Part shown: in pieces, positions 17,436 to 26,618 of the stretch
How the letters are laid out: every line of letters starts with the position of its first letter
Position numbering within the stretch: the stretch's first letter is position 1
NCBI GenBank assembly: GCA_021819565.1
Contig: JAKAQV010000002.1
Coordinates: forward strand, 1 to 37,483
Source of the DNA: a bacterium
GTDB taxonomy: Bacteria > Elusimicrobiota > Elusimicrobia > UBA1565 > UBA9628
Reading direction: 5' to 3'
DNA: 37,483 nucleotides
The notes under the pieces: model-generated
Database searches by the model: none
Told to the model about the DNA's origin: nothing
What the model saw: the letters and a program-made list of their open reading frames with translations, nothing else
Program-made: the position numbers and the translations under genes

Positions 17436-17852
17436 ATGGCTGAGAAAATCCTTGAAGTCGAGATGGTGACTCCTGAAAAGATTTCTTTTCGGGAACCGGC
17501 GGATTTTGTCGTCATTCCGGCTTTTCAAGGAGAGTTGGGCGTATTGCCGGATCACGCGCCTTCTTTGGTGCAGCTGAAAGTTGGAGAAGTGCGCGTGACC
17601 AAGGGTGGCCAGGTCCACCATTTCGCCATCTCGGGCGGTTTTGCCGAGATTAAAAAGAATAAGATTTCTCTTTTTGCGGAAACCGCTGAAATGGCCGATG
17701 AGATTGACGCCGAAAGGGCTCATCAAGCCTTTGAGAGGGCTAAGGCCGAAACTCTCAAACCCGGTCTTGATCCTCTGACCTTGGCGGGGGCCGAAGCCGC
17801 GATGAGAAGAGCGCAAATTCGCATCCAAGTGGCCTCGAAAAAATCCAGATAA
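17436..17852 (+). CDS. atpC: ATP synthase F1 subunit epsilon
   Basis: A 138-residue regulatory rotor subunit. The N-terminal beta-sandwich contains FVVIPAFQGELGVLPDHAPSLVQLKVGEV and HHFAISGGFAEI; a C-terminal helical hairpin (about 90-135) follows. Last gene of the operon, 4 nt after atpD. No clear terminator is seen in the 97-nt gap before the next gene. Confidence 0.93.
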   Translation: MAEKILEVEMVTPEKISFREPADFVVIPAFQGELGVLPDHAPSLVQLKVGEVRVTKGGQVHHFAISGGFAEIKKNKISLFAETAEMADEIDAERAHQAFERAKAETLKPGLDPLTLAGAEAAMRRAQIRIQVASKKSR

Positions 17853-17949
17853 GCGGCGTTGTCGCAGGTAGCGTCCTCAACTGCCTATTTCCTTGGGAGA
17901 AATGTTTTTAGGCTTTCATCGCGCTTTGTATTATTAGATAATAGAGACA

Positions 17950-19257
17950 GTGGATTTCTTAAAGTCTGTAGGAAACTCGGTAGAAGAATTTTCTCGCAGT
18001 TTCTTTTCTTTCTTTCTCCGTCCCAGTTTATCTGAACGCCTTCTGATTACCGGAGCCTTGGTTGGGACCGCCGCGGGATTTACTTCATATGTTTTTATCC
18101 GTTCAATTCATCTGTTAAGCCATTGGACGATAGAGCGCTTGCCGCAGCGCTTATCTTTCTGGCACGATGTCGGATACCTTTTTTTTCCGGCTTTGGGAGC
18201 TTTTCTAGGCTATATCTTGATTCGATTCTTGTGTCCGGAGGCGCGGGGACATGGGACCAATGTTCTCAACGTTTTGCCGGAAAAATCTCCTTGGCTAGCG
18301 GCGCGGGTCGCAAGTGTTAAGCTGATTGCCTCGGCTTTAACCATTGGCCTTGGAGGTTCTGCCGGTCAAGAAGGCCCCGTCATTCAAATCGGCGGGGCGA
18401 CGGCGTCTTTTTTGGGAAAATACTTAAGAGTTCCTGATGAAGATATTCGAGTTCTTATTGCCGCCGGCGCGGCCGCGGGTCTGGGAGCTTCTTTCGGAGC
18501 GCCCTTGGCCGCGGTTTTTTTCATTATGGAAGTCACCTTAAAAGATTTTGCCAGTTCGCTATTTTCCTCAATTGTCATCGCTTCGGTTTCCGGCGCCGTG
18601 ACCAGCCGCCTTTTGATGGGAGATGTAGACTTTGTCGTGGGTTTTAGCTATACCTGGAGTAAACCGTCGGATCTATTGGTTTACGCGTTGGTCGGGCTTT
18701 TGTGCGCTCCGCTTGGAATCTTATATAAAATGGCCGTTGAAAAAATGGAAAAACATTGCGAAGAAGGACAATCGTCTTTATCGCCATATTTTTTCCCGAT
18801 TCTGGGCGGGATATTGGTGGGAGAAATCGCCTTATTTTATCCTGAGGTGTTGGGAACGGGCAAGCAAGTCGTTGATGCCGCTTTTATGGGAGGCCTCAGC
18901 GGGTTTAGAATGGGGGTCGTGGCCTTCGCGAAAATCGCGGCGACGGCTCTGACCTTAGGGACCGGAGGATCCGGCGGGGCTTTTATGCCGGCGATTTTTA
19001 TCGGCGCGGCCGCCGGCGCGTCTTTAAGCGGAGTTTTGTCTCACCTGTTCGCGAAAGCCGCTCTCGCTCGCGGTTCTTTTGCCATCACCGGAATGGCGAG
19101 CGTGATTACGTCCTCATATCGGGCGCCGATGACCGGAATTATCATGGCTCTTGAGATGTCTCGCGATTATGGGATTGTCATGCCGGTGATGGCGGCCTGC
19201 GCCGTTTCATTTGTGGCCGTATCTGCGGTTGAACGCGGGTATGCGGCCAATCCATAA
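17950..19257 (+). CDS. ClC-family chloride channel/antiporter
   Basis: A 435-residue polytopic membrane protein without C-terminal CBS domains. It has the gate-glutamate motif GSAGQEGPVIQIGG (Glu141) and the third selectivity motif GGAFMPAIFIGAAAG. The first motif, normally GSGIP or GHGVP, reads GHGTN, so the proline is lost. With the gate Glu retained, Cl-/H+ exchange is more likely than a pure channel, but this is uncertain. The start is GTG at 17950 with only a weak ribosome-binding site; the first helix begins about 30 residues later. Confidence 0.85.
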   Translation: MDFLKSVGNSVEEFSRSFFSFFLRPSLSERLLITGALVGTAAGFTSYVFIRSIHLLSHWTIERLPQRLSFWHDVGYLFFPALGAFLGYILIRFLCPEARGHGTNVLNVLPEKSPWLAARVASVKLIASALTIGLGGSAGQEGPVIQIGGATASFLGKYLRVPDEDIRVLIAAGAAAGLGASFGAPLAAVFFIMEVTLKDFASSLFSSIVIASVSGAVTSRLLMGDVDFVVGFSYTWSKPSDLLVYALVGLLCAPLGILYKMAVEKMEKHCEEGQSSLSPYFFPILGGILVGEIALFYPEVLGTGKQVVDAAFMGGLSGFRMGVVAFAKIAATALTLGTGGSGGAFMPAIFIGAAAGASLSGVLSHLFAKAALARGSFAITGMASVITSSYRAPMTGIIMALEMSRDYGIVMPVMAACAVSFVAVSAVERGYAANP

Positions 19258-19321
19258 AATGTTATATTCCTCATAAGGGAAGGGCGCTTTTTCCCAAAAA
19301 TCAAATAAATAGGAGAATGGA

Positions 19322-19669
19322 ATGAAAAAAATAGCGGCAGTGGCGGCCTTGTCTTTAAGTTTAAGCCTTCCGGTGGTTTCTTTCGCTCAAAACGGGGCTA
19401 GCAATGGGGGAGGAAATCAACCCCCGATGCAGCAGATGGGAATGGGTCATGGAATGCAGGGTGGGAAAAAGCGCTGGGGCGGAAAAATGAAGTTTCCCGC
19501 CATTCGCAGATCTCTTATGATGCTCAAAAGAACGCGCATGGTTCTTCAGCATGGGCGGCCGGTTTTCGGCGGTCACAGGGCTCAGGCTATTCAGGCCGTT
19601 GATCAGGCGATTAGCCAATGCAAGGCGGCGCTTGAATACGCGCGGACCCATCATCCAAAACATAAATAG
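19322..19669 (+). CDS. Small secreted protein with Gly/Met/His/Gln-rich segment
   Basis: A 115-residue protein of unknown function. Residues 1-22 are a clear Sec signal ending VSFAQ. A low-complexity linker (25-55) has clustered Met, Gly, Gln and His (MQQMGMGHGMQGG). A helical C-terminal part follows, with GGHRAQAIQAVDQAISQCKAALEYA, a pattern I have seen in small secreted proteins of several environmental phyla. A periplasmic metal-binding role is possible from the Met/His residues, without direct support. TAGGAG precedes the ATG, and a strong terminator follows. Confidence 0.65.
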   Translation: MKKIAAVAALSLSLSLPVVSFAQNGASNGGGNQPPMQQMGMGHGMQGGKKRWGGKMKFPAIRRSLMMLKRTRMVLQHGRPVFGGHRAQAIQAVDQAISQCKAALEYARTHHPKHK

Positions 19670-19684
19670 CGAAACCTTTTCGCG

Positions 19685-19712
19685 GGCGGGCTCCTTTGAG
19701 CCCGCCTTTTTT
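19685..19712 (+). terminator. Intrinsic terminator
   Basis: GGCGGGCTC (19685-19693), CTTT loop, GAGCCCGCC (19698-19706), then six T. It ends the transcript of the small secreted protein. Confidence 0.9.
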
Positions 19713-19731
19713 ATGCCTCCGACGAATTTCC

Positions 19732-19759
19732 TTGACAAATCAAGTTGGATAGAGATAAA
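19732..19759 (+). promoter_or_regulatory. Promoter of the YfdX-like gene
   Basis: Perfect -35 TTGACA (19732-19737), a 16-nt spacer and -10 GATAAA (19754-19759). It lies immediately after the terminator and about 40 nt before the start codon. Confidence 0.6.
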
Positions 19760-19798
19760 TTGAAAAGAGATGGATAGGAATGAAAGGGGGAAATGTAA

Positions 19799-20764
19799 AT
19801 GACAAAAATAAAGTATTTGGCGGTTCTTGCCTGCGCGGGATTGGTTTCGACTAATCTCTTCGCGGCTGCTAAAAAACAAGGGAAAAAGAAAGATTCTTCG
19901 CGCATCAGCGCCTCGGTGTTTACAAAACCTGGGCCAAAATTAAGCTCAAAAGAAGCCCAGGCCTTGTCTTTAACGGCGGGAGAAATCATTCGCGAAACCG
20001 ATTTGTCTCGCCGGGATTTACAAGATGAAAATTTAAAAGGGGCGAAATCAGATATCAATAAGGCTTTGATCCTGGTTAAAATCGCGGAGCGCGCCGCTCC
20101 AAAGATGGTTTTAGAGACCAAGATTCACTCCGGAAATCTAAGCTTTACCGATAAAAGAGAGATTCCCAATTACATTATTCCGATCTATGATGAATTGGAA
20201 GATGTCTCCGTTTTGGCGCCGGTTTTTTCCGCGAAGGAACACGCGGAGAAAAGACAAGGGGTTTCTTCCGCAACTGGCCCCATGGGAATTGGGTTAGACG
20301 AAGAGATGCTTCAAACCAAGGTTTCTCTCGATGTTGGCCTCGCAAAATCCCAGTTGCTTAAGGCTCAAAAAGCCGTGGCCGCTCGGCAGATTAAAGTGGC
20401 GGATCGCGAGTTGGAACGCCTTGAGACTGACGTCATTTTTTCCTATTCACAAGAAGATCGCCCGCTTTTGACCGTCAGAGCGAACTTGATTCTCGCCAAA
20501 AAAGAGATCGAAGGATCTCATTACAAAGAGGCCCAGGCCGCCTTGGATCAGGCGCGTTCGGCTCTTGAGGAATATGCGAAATCGGCTTCTTCTTCGCGTT
20601 TAGGCGCCATTAACCAACTTGAAGATAAGATTAAGGATTTGGATTCGCAAGTTAAAGACGCGGAGGGAAAAAAGATTGCGTCTCCTAAAGACGTTCCGCC
20701 GGCTTTAAATAGCGCTCCAAAACATTTAGATCATTGGTGGAATAAGGTCAGAGGCTGGTTTTAG
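19799..20764 (+). CDS. Secreted YfdX-like protein
   Basis: A 321-residue exported protein. The signal peptide (1-23, ending LFAAA) is followed by a basic linker. The helical body has paired repeats: an N-terminal half with DLQDENLKGAKSDINKALILV and IPIYDELEDVSVLAP, and a C-terminal half with VADRELERLETDVIFSY and YKEAQAALDQARSALEEYA. This resembles the YfdX family, a stress-associated periplasmic protein of unclear function. It has a Shine-Dalgarno (AAGGGGG), its own promoter and its own terminator, so it is a monocistronic unit. Confidence 0.65.
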   Translation: MTKIKYLAVLACAGLVSTNLFAAAKKQGKKKDSSRISASVFTKPGPKLSSKEAQALSLTAGEIIRETDLSRRDLQDENLKGAKSDINKALILVKIAERAAPKMVLETKIHSGNLSFTDKREIPNYIIPIYDELEDVSVLAPVFSAKEHAEKRQGVSSATGPMGIGLDEEMLQTKVSLDVGLAKSQLLKAQKAVAARQIKVADRELERLETDVIFSYSQEDRPLLTVRANLILAKKEIEGSHYKEAQAALDQARSALEEYAKSASSSRLGAINQLEDKIKDLDSQVKDAEGKKIASPKDVPPALNSAPKHLDHWWNKVRGWF

Positions 20765-20773
20765 GCTTTACCC

Positions 20774-20811
20774 AAGAGCCCCTGTAAGTTTTTCTTACAG
20801 GGGCTCTTTTT
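20774..20811 (+). terminator. Intrinsic terminator abutting the rsmA start codon
   Basis: A 15-bp stem (20774-20788 with 20794-20808) around a TTTTT loop; the outer A-T pairs run into the T-tract 20807-20811. The rsmA ATG follows directly at 20812. The 3' arm contains AGGGG (20799-20803), the only Shine-Dalgarno-like sequence for rsmA. Confidence 0.88.
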
Positions 20812-21591
20812 ATGAGAAGACCCAAACTCGGCCAGCATTTTCTGACGAATTCTTCTGCCGCTTTGCGGATTGTCGATGCGGCGGGGCTCTCTGCTTCCGA
20901 TCAAGCTCTTGAGATCGGCCCCGGAAAGGGGGCTTTGACCACGGAAATTTTTAAGCGCGCGGGAAAAACCGTCGTCATCGAAAAAGACGATGCTCTAGCG
21001 CTAAGATTAGGCAGGATATTTCCAAACGCCTCGCGTTTTCTTGTTTTTAACCGTGATTTTTTGGATTTTGACCTGGCTAGCCTCGGCGACAAAAAATTTG
21101 TCGTTTTGTCGAATCTGCCATATGCCGTGGGAACCGCGATTTTACAAAAACTTTTAGCTTGGCCCAATTGGGATAAAGGCGTTTTTATGCTCCAAAAAGA
21201 GGTGGCCTTGCGCGTCGCCGCGTCCGCGGGCGCCGACTACGGGATTTTAAGCCTTTCTGTTTTTCTTCGCGCGGAGGCGGAAATTTTATTTGACGTGGGT
21301 CCCGAATCCTTTTCGCCGAGACCGGAGGTCTGGTCTTCCGTTATTCGCCTCAAACGCCGCGAGAAAAATATTTTATCGTCCGCGGAAGAAGACGTATTTT
21401 ACCGCGTCGCCAAAGCGGCGTTCGGGCAAAGACGCAAGATGGCCTTAAATCTTATCGCCGAAGCGTTTGGCGTTTCGCGCGCGGAGATGGAGCGTCATTT
21501 CGAGGATTTGGGCTTGGACTTTAAAAGCAGGGCCGAGAATATTTCTCCCCAGAATTACCTTAAACTTTCCCGCGCTTTATCTGCCAGCTAA
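20812..21591 (+). CDS. rsmA: 16S rRNA dimethyladenosine transferase
   Basis: A 259-residue SAM-dependent methyltransferase that dimethylates A1518 and A1519 of 16S rRNA. It has the standard N-terminus [11 protein letters not shown], the SAM motif [11 protein letters not shown], catalytic NLPY (about 101-104) and the C-terminal helical domain ([11 protein letters not shown]). ATG at 20812 is fixed by homology, so its ribosome-binding site must lie in the terminator stem. The last 15 nt overlap the end of the convergent phosphoketolase gene. Confidence 0.94.
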   Translation: MRRPKLGQHFLTNSSAALRIVDAAGLSASDQALEIGPGKGALTTEIFKRAGKTVVIEKDDALALRLGRIFPNASRFLVFNRDFLDFDLASLGDKKFVVLSNLPYAVGTAILQKLLAWPNWDKGVFMLQKEVALRVAASAGADYGILSLSVFLRAEAEILFDVGPESFSPRPEVWSSVIRLKRREKNILSSAEEDVFYRVAKAAFGQRRKMALNLIAEAFGVSRAEMERHFEDLGLDFKSRAENISPQNYLKLSRALSAS

Positions 21592-23958
21592 AACTCTACC
21601 GGGTTCCGCTTTCCACTTCCAATGGAGAATCTCCGGGAGATCTTCTCCATGTTCCCGGATGTAGCGCTTATGGAGAGAGAGTTTTTCCTGAAGAGTTCGG
21701 CGGATTTCCGCCGCATGGGGGCCGGGGTTGGGAATTCTTTCAAGGACATCCAGCGCCAAGTGAAAGCGGTCAATTTCATTTAAAACCGTCATATCAAAAG
21801 GAGTCGTTGTCGTTCCTTCTTCTTTGTATCCGCGGACATGAATTCGTTTGTTGTTTCGCTGATAAGTGAGGCGGTGGATGAGCCAGGGATAACCATGAAA
21901 AGCGAAGATAATGGGCTTGTCGGAAGTAAATATCCGGTTGAATTCTTCATCGCTGAGCCCATGTGGGTGTTCCGTTTCGGGCTCAAGGGTCATCAAATCG
22001 ACCACATTGACGACTCGGAAACTGAGTTGAGGCAAAAGTTCCTTGAGAATTTGAGCGGCGGCCAAGGTTTCAAGAGTCGGCACGTCACCGGCGCAGGCCA
22101 AAACGCAGTCGGGGTCCTCGAGATTTCCGTTTCCCGCCCAATCCCAAGCGCCAAGCCCCGCCTGGCAATGGGCGCGCGCTTGTTCCATGTTCAGCCATTG
22201 CGGGGATGGTTGTTTTCCGGCGACGATCACGTTGACATAATTGAGGCTTCTGAGACAATGATCGGCTACCGATAAAAGGGTATTGGCGTCTGGCGGAAGA
22301 TAAATGCGGACGATATCCGATTTCTTGTTGACGACATGGTCGAGAAAGCCCGGATCCTGGTGGCTAAACCCGTTATGATCTTGCCGCCAAACATGGGAGG
22401 TCAAAAGATAATTAAGAGAAGCGATCGGCCTTCTCCAGGGAAGATTTCTAGTGACCTTGAGCCATTTTGCATGTTGATTGAACATCGAGTCGACGATATG
22501 GATGAAAGCTTCATAGCAAGAGAAAAAACCGTGCCGGCCGGTGAGCAGGTATCCCTCGAGCCAGCCTTGGCAGAGATGCTCGCTTAAAACCTCCAAAACC
22601 CGTCCATCGGCGGAGAGATTCTCGTCGGTCTTGAAGATTTCCCCAAGAAATCCCCTCTTGGTTTCTTCAAAAACCGCGCTTAAGCGGTTAGAGGCCGTCT
22701 CATCGGGGCCAAAGATTCGGAAATTTTTCTCCTTGCGGTTTAACTTGAGGATATCTCTTAAAAACGCGCCTAATATTTTGGTTGCTTCCGCCTCTTTTTC
22801 TCCCGGGGCAGATAAAGGCACGGCATAGTTTTTAAAATCGGGCATCTTGAGATTTTTAAGCAGAACTCCGCCATTGGCGTAGGGGCTAGAACTCATTCGT
22901 TTCGTTTTTTGCGGCGCCAATTTTAAGATGGCGGATTTGATTTTCCCGTTGGAATCAAAGAGTTCCTCGGGTTTATAGCTTTTCATCCAATCTTCAAGCA
23001 AATGCAAATGCGCGGGCTTTTGCGCCAGTTCCGCGAGAGGCACTTGATGCGCGCGGAAGGTTCCTTCGATGGGAACTCCGTCGACTTGTTTGGGGCCAGT
23101 CCAGCCTTTGGGAGAACGCAAAATGATCATCGGCCAGAAAGGACGGCGAGGAGACTTTTGGCTTCGGGCGCGAAGTTGAATGCGCTTAATATCCGAAAAG
23201 GCTTTCTCCAAAGCTTGGGACATTTTCTGGTGCATTGGGTCAGGCTTATCGCCTTCGACGAAAACAGGGTCGTATCCGCAGCCTTTGAAAAAATTCTTTA
23301 ACTCTTGGCGGCTGATTCGGGCTAAGACCGTGGGGTTTGCGATTTTATATCCATTGAGATGGAGAATGGGAAGAACGGCTCCGTCTCGGGCCGGGTTTAG
23401 AAATTTGTTGGAATGCCAGCTTGTGGCTAAGGGGCCGGTTTCCGCTTCTCCGTCTCCAACCACGCAGGCGGCGATGAGCTTGGGGTTGTCAAAGACGGCG
23501 CCATAAGCGTGGGCCAGCGCATACCCCAATTCCCCGCCTTCATGGATGGAACCTGGGGTTTCCGGCGCGACATGGCTGGGAATTCCTCCCGGATAGGAAA
23601 ATTGGGTGAAAAGTTTTTTAAGGCCATTTTCATCTTGGGCGATTTCGGGATAGATTTCGGTGTAGGTTCCTTCCAGATAGGCGTTGGCGACGGCGGCGGG
23701 CCCGCCGTGTCCGGGACCGGCGATAAAAATAAGATCGAGCCCGGTTTTCTTAATCATCCGGTTTAAATGGGCGTAGATAAAATTAAGCCCCGGGGTCGTT
23801 CCCCAATGCCCGAGAAGACGCGGTTTGATATGTTCGATTTTAAGCGGCTCCTTGAGAAGCGGGTTGTCTCGCAGATAAATTTGTCCAACCGAGAGATAAT
23901 TGGCGGTTCTCCAATAGAGATTGAGATCCTTAATTTCCGCGGCTGAAAGGGCTTTCAT
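21577..23958 (-). CDS. xfp: Xylulose-5-phosphate/fructose-6-phosphate phosphoketolase
   Basis: A 793-residue thiamine-diphosphate enzyme that cleaves xylulose-5-P (and often fructose-6-P) with phosphate to acetyl-phosphate plus glyceraldehyde-3-P or erythrose-4-P. Family blocks: [54 protein letters not shown] and the ThDP-binding [14 protein letters not shown] use ATG at 23958 (GGAGGA 8 nt upstream), not TTG at 23973, which lies in that Shine-Dalgarno. Divergent from ackA, whose product converts the acetyl-phosphate to acetate and ATP. Confidence 0.95.
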   Translation of the reverse strand: MKALSAAEIKDLNLYWRTANYLSVGQIYLRDNPLLKEPLKIEHIKPRLLGHWGTTPGLNFIYAHLNRMIKKTGLDLIFIAGPGHGGPAAVANAYLEGTYTEIYPEIAQDENGLKKLFTQFSYPGGIPSHVAPETPGSIHEGGELGYALAHAYGAVFDNPKLIAACVVGDGEAETGPLATSWHSNKFLNPARDGAVLPILHLNGYKIANPTVLARISRQELKNFFKGCGYDPVFVEGDKPDPMHQKMSQALEKAFSDIKRIQLRARSQKSPRRPFWPMIILRSPKGWTGPKQVDGVPIEGTFRAHQVPLAELAQKPAHLHLLEDWMKSYKPEELFDSNGKIKSAILKLAPQKTKRMSSSPYANGGVLLKNLKMPDFKNYAVPLSAPGEKEAEATKILGAFLRDILKLNRKEKNFRIFGPDETASNRLSAVFEETKRGFLGEIFKTDENLSADGRVLEVLSEHLCQGWLEGYLLTGRHGFFSCYEAFIHIVDSMFNQHAKWLKVTRNLPWRRPIASLNYLLTSHVWRQDHNGFSHQDPGFLDHVVNKKSDIVRIYLPPDANTLLSVADHCLRSLNYVNVIVAGKQPSPQWLNMEQARAHCQAGLGAWDWAGNGNLEDPDCVLACAGDVPTLETLAAAQILKELLPQLSFRVVNVVDLMTLEPETEHPHGLSDEEFNRIFTSDKPIIFAFHGYPWLIHRLTYQRNNKRIHVRGYKEEGTTTTPFDMTVLNEIDRFHLALDVLERIPNPGPHAAEIRRTLQEKLSLHKRYIREHGEDLPEILHWKWKAEPGRVLAGR

Positions 23959-23989
23959 AGTGGTTTCCTCCAATGTCTGTCTTTAATTT

Positions 23990-24018
23990 ACTTTATGATA
24001 ATAGGCGTGCAAGGTCAA
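23990..24018 (-). promoter_or_regulatory. Candidate xfp promoter
   Basis: On the minus strand TTGACC (24018-24013), 17-nt spacer, TAAAGT (23995-23990). The -35 is good and the -10 moderate. It lies in the 83-nt divergent spacer to ackA. Confidence 0.35.
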
Positions 24019-24041
24019 GTTTTTTTGGATATCATACTCTT

Positions 24042-25295
24042 ATGAATATCCTAGTCCTTAATTGCGGATCGTCTTCCGTGAAATTTCAGATTATCTCAAC
24101 CGACGCATCGCGCGCGGCCAAAAACCAAGATGAGTGTCTTGCAAAAGGCCTTGTTGAGCGAATTGGCGGCTTAGCTCTTATTTCTTTTGAAGCCGAGGGG
24201 CGGGCTTCTCTTAGAGAAGACGCGCCTATTCGCGATCATCGCGAAGCCATCAAGCGCATAGCTGCATGGCTGGAATCGCCGCAAGCGGCCATTAAAGGGG
24301 TTAATTCCTTGTCCGACATTAATGCGGTCGGCCATCGGGTGGTGCATGGGGGGGAAAAATTCAAGACCTCGATTCTGATAGACAAGACCGTCGAAGAGGG
24401 TATTACCGATTGCATGGACTTGGCGCCTCTTCATAATCCCGCGAACTTAAGGGGCATCCGCGCCGCTCGGGAGATTCTCGGCGCTTCCATTTCTCAAGTC
24501 GCGGTTTTTGATACCGCCTTTCACTCAACCATACCAGAGACTTCTTATCTTTACCCTATTCCTTATCACTTTTATCGGCGCTTGAAAATCAGGCGCTACG
24601 GATTTCACGGCATCTCTCATCAATACATCGCAATGCGATATCAGGCTCTCGCCGGGGTTTCGCCTCAAGAGACCGACATCATCAGCCTTCATTTGGGAAA
24701 CGGCAGTTCTGTGTGCGCAATCAAGGAAGGGAAATCTTTTGACACATCGATGGGGTTTACACCGCTGGAAGGTTTGGTGATGGGAACGCGCTCGGGGGAC
24801 ATAGACGCTTCGATTATCGAATATATTTCTCATAAAGAAGGCATGTCTATCGCTGAAATTATTTCGATGCTCAACCGCGAGTCGGGACTGCTGGGCATTT
24901 CCGGAATTACCTCGGATATGCGGGAACTCTTGGACGAGGAAAAAGAAAGTCGGGATCGCAGGGCTCATCTGGCCATCGATATTTTTTGTCTGCGCGCCCG
25001 GCGGTATATTGGGGCTTATTTGGCGGAGATGGGCGGGGCCAACGCGGTTGTTTTTACCGGCGGAATCGGGGAAAATTCTCCACAAATTCGGGAGAGAATA
25101 TGCGCGGGGCTGGATCCCTTGGGTCTTACGCTTGACCCGCAAAAAAATTTAATCGGATCTCCGCAAAAAGGAAATCTGATCTCAAGCCCTGATTCTCGAA
25201 TCAAGGCCTATGTGGTTGCCGCCAATGAGGAACTTTTGATCGCGCGCGAGGTTTTAAGGCTGACCAGCGCGACCCACGATGTTCAAAAAATGTAA
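24042..25295 (+). CDS. ackA: Acetate kinase
   Basis: A 417-residue ASKHA-fold kinase interconverting acetyl-phosphate + ADP and acetate + ATP. It has N-terminal MNILVLNCGSSSVKF, the first signature NAVGHRVVHGG, the catalytic RRYGFHGISHQY region, HLGNGSS phosphate loop and FTGGIGENS. I start at ATG 24042 because the family N-terminus begins here; an in-frame start at 23973 adds unrelated residues. Paired divergently with phosphoketolase: a phosphoketolase-acetate branch making ATP without phosphotransacetylase. Confidence 0.95.
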   Translation: MNILVLNCGSSSVKFQIISTDASRAAKNQDECLAKGLVERIGGLALISFEAEGRASLREDAPIRDHREAIKRIAAWLESPQAAIKGVNSLSDINAVGHRVVHGGEKFKTSILIDKTVEEGITDCMDLAPLHNPANLRGIRAAREILGASISQVAVFDTAFHSTIPETSYLYPIPYHFYRRLKIRRYGFHGISHQYIAMRYQALAGVSPQETDIISLHLGNGSSVCAIKEGKSFDTSMGFTPLEGLVMGTRSGDIDASIIEYISHKEGMSIAEIISMLNRESGLLGISGITSDMRELLDEEKESRDRRAHLAIDIFCLRARRYIGAYLAEMGGANAVVFTGGIGENSPQIRERICAGLDPLGLTLDPQKNLIGSPQKGNLISSPDSRIKAYVVAANEELLIAREVLRLTSATHDVQKM

Positions 25296-25340
25296 AATAG
25301 ACTGAGTAGCGAAAATAAATTTTATTTCCAGGAGAGATTC

Positions 25341-25907
25341 ATGATTACGACTTCGGACTTTAAGCAAGGCATTGTTTTTGAGGATGAGGGGCAATTTTGG
25401 CAGATTATTTCTTATCAGCAGCACCGGATGTCTCAATCCCGCTCCACCTATCGCGCGACGGTTCGCTCTCTGGCGAGCGGCAACGTTTTTGAAAAGTCCT
25501 ATCGCGAGGGAACTAAATTCCGCGATGTTCCTGTCGCCCGACGCGAAAAGCAATACATCTATGATGAAGGCTCTAACGCCGTTTTTATGGATATGGAAAC
25601 CTACGAGCAAGTGGCTTTCCCTAAGGAGCGCCTGGGAGATCAGGCTAAATTTCTCCAAGAAAATATGCAGGTCCTAGGCGTTTATGTCGATGAGAAATTG
25701 ACCGCCATTGAACTGCCGCCCAATGTGGTGTTGACCGTTGTTTCCACCGTTCCCGGCATCAAGGGAGATTCCGTTTCCAACATGATGAAGCCCGCGACTT
25801 TAGACACCGGCCTTGAGGTTCAGGTTCCTCTTTTCATCAAAGAAGGGGATCGAATTAAAGTGGATACTCGAACCAGTTCTTATATTGAGCGCGTGGCGAA
25901 AGAATAA
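25341..25907 (+). CDS. efp: Elongation factor P, diverged at the modification loop
   Basis: A 188-residue three-domain protein that binds between the ribosomal P and E sites to relieve stalling at proline runs. Domain I opens ITTSDFKQGIVFEDEGQFW; the C-terminal VPLFIKEGDRIKVDTRTSSYIERV is the standard EF-P end. The tip of the domain I loop, normally KPGKG (Lys34 in E. coli) or an Arg variant, reads RMSQS, so Gln32 occupies the modified position by ungapped alignment. It may work unmodified or with unknown chemistry. CAGGAGAG precedes ATG. A HAD gene follows after 21 nt. Confidence 0.92.
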   Translation: MITTSDFKQGIVFEDEGQFWQIISYQQHRMSQSRSTYRATVRSLASGNVFEKSYREGTKFRDVPVARREKQYIYDEGSNAVFMDMETYEQVAFPKERLGDQAKFLQENMQVLGVYVDEKLTAIELPPNVVLTVVSTVPGIKGDSVSNMMKPATLDTGLEVQVPLFIKEGDRIKVDTRTSSYIERVAKE

Positions 25908-25928
25908 CATAGAAGCTCCCAGCTTATT

Positions 25929-26618
25929 ATGATTCGCGCGGTTTTATTTGATTGCGACAATACCTTGACGGATTTCATGAAGACCAAGCGCGCGGCCGTT
26001 GACGCGGCGGTCGAAGGCATGATCGACGCCGGTCTTAAGGCCGATAAAAACACGATGGTTGAAAAAATCTTCGAGATTTATTGGAAAGACGGGGTTGAGG
26101 ATCAAAAGATTTTTGACAAGGTTCTTCTTAAAGAGTTTGGAAAAATTAATCCCAAGATTTTGGCCGCGGCCATTGTCGCCTATCGCCGCTCCAAGGCCGG
26201 TACGATGACCTTGTATCCGCATGTGGGACTTGCCTTGGCCGAACTCTTGAAAATGGGACTAAGAATGGTGGTCGTTTCCGACGCTCCCAAACTCGAGGTG
26301 TGGCTGAGAATCGTGGGGCTTGGGCTCCATCATCATTTTGAGGACGTGATTACCGGAGAAGAAAACGTCGCTAAAAAGCCGGCTCCCGAGCCTTTCCGCA
26401 AGGCGCTCAAGGTTCTTGGCACGAGCCCGCAGGAAACGATCATGGTGGGGGATTGGGCGGAAAGAGATATCGCCGGAGCCAAGGCCTTGGGGATTCGCAC
26501 TGCCTGGGCTAAATACGGAAACACCTTTGACACAAAAGAATCCGGGGCGGAGTTTGAGCTCTCGGATATTTACGATTTGGTTGATATTATCCGTCGGGAG
26601 AACTCCGTCCTTGTATGA
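25929..26618 (+). CDS. HAD-superfamily (subfamily IA) phosphatase
   Basis: A 229-residue hydrolase. Motif I is DCDNTLTD (8-15) with the nucleophile and acid/base aspartates; motif II Ser is in VVVSDAP; motif III Lys is in AKKPAPEPF; motif IV is GDWAERDIAGA. A helical cap lies between motifs I and II. Substrate unknown; phosphoglycolate or a nucleotide are typical for the group. It ends in an ATGA overlap with the protease gene. Confidence 0.85.
   Translation: MIRAVLFDCDNTLTDFMKTKRAAVDAAVEGMIDAGLKADKNTMVEKIFEIYWKDGVEDQKIFDKVLLKEFGKINPKILAAAIVAYRRSKAGTMTLYPHVGLALAELLKMGLRMVVVSDAPKLEVWLRIVGLGLHHHFEDVITGEENVAKKPAPEPFRKALKVLGTSPQETIMVGDWAERDIAGAKALGIRTAWAKYGNTFDTKESGAEFELSDIYDLVDIIRRENSVLV

Noticed and set aside
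17853-17949. Possible terminator or promoter between atpC and the ClC gene
   Set aside because: Only short imperfect pairings and a weak TATTAT box without a -35; not enough to call.
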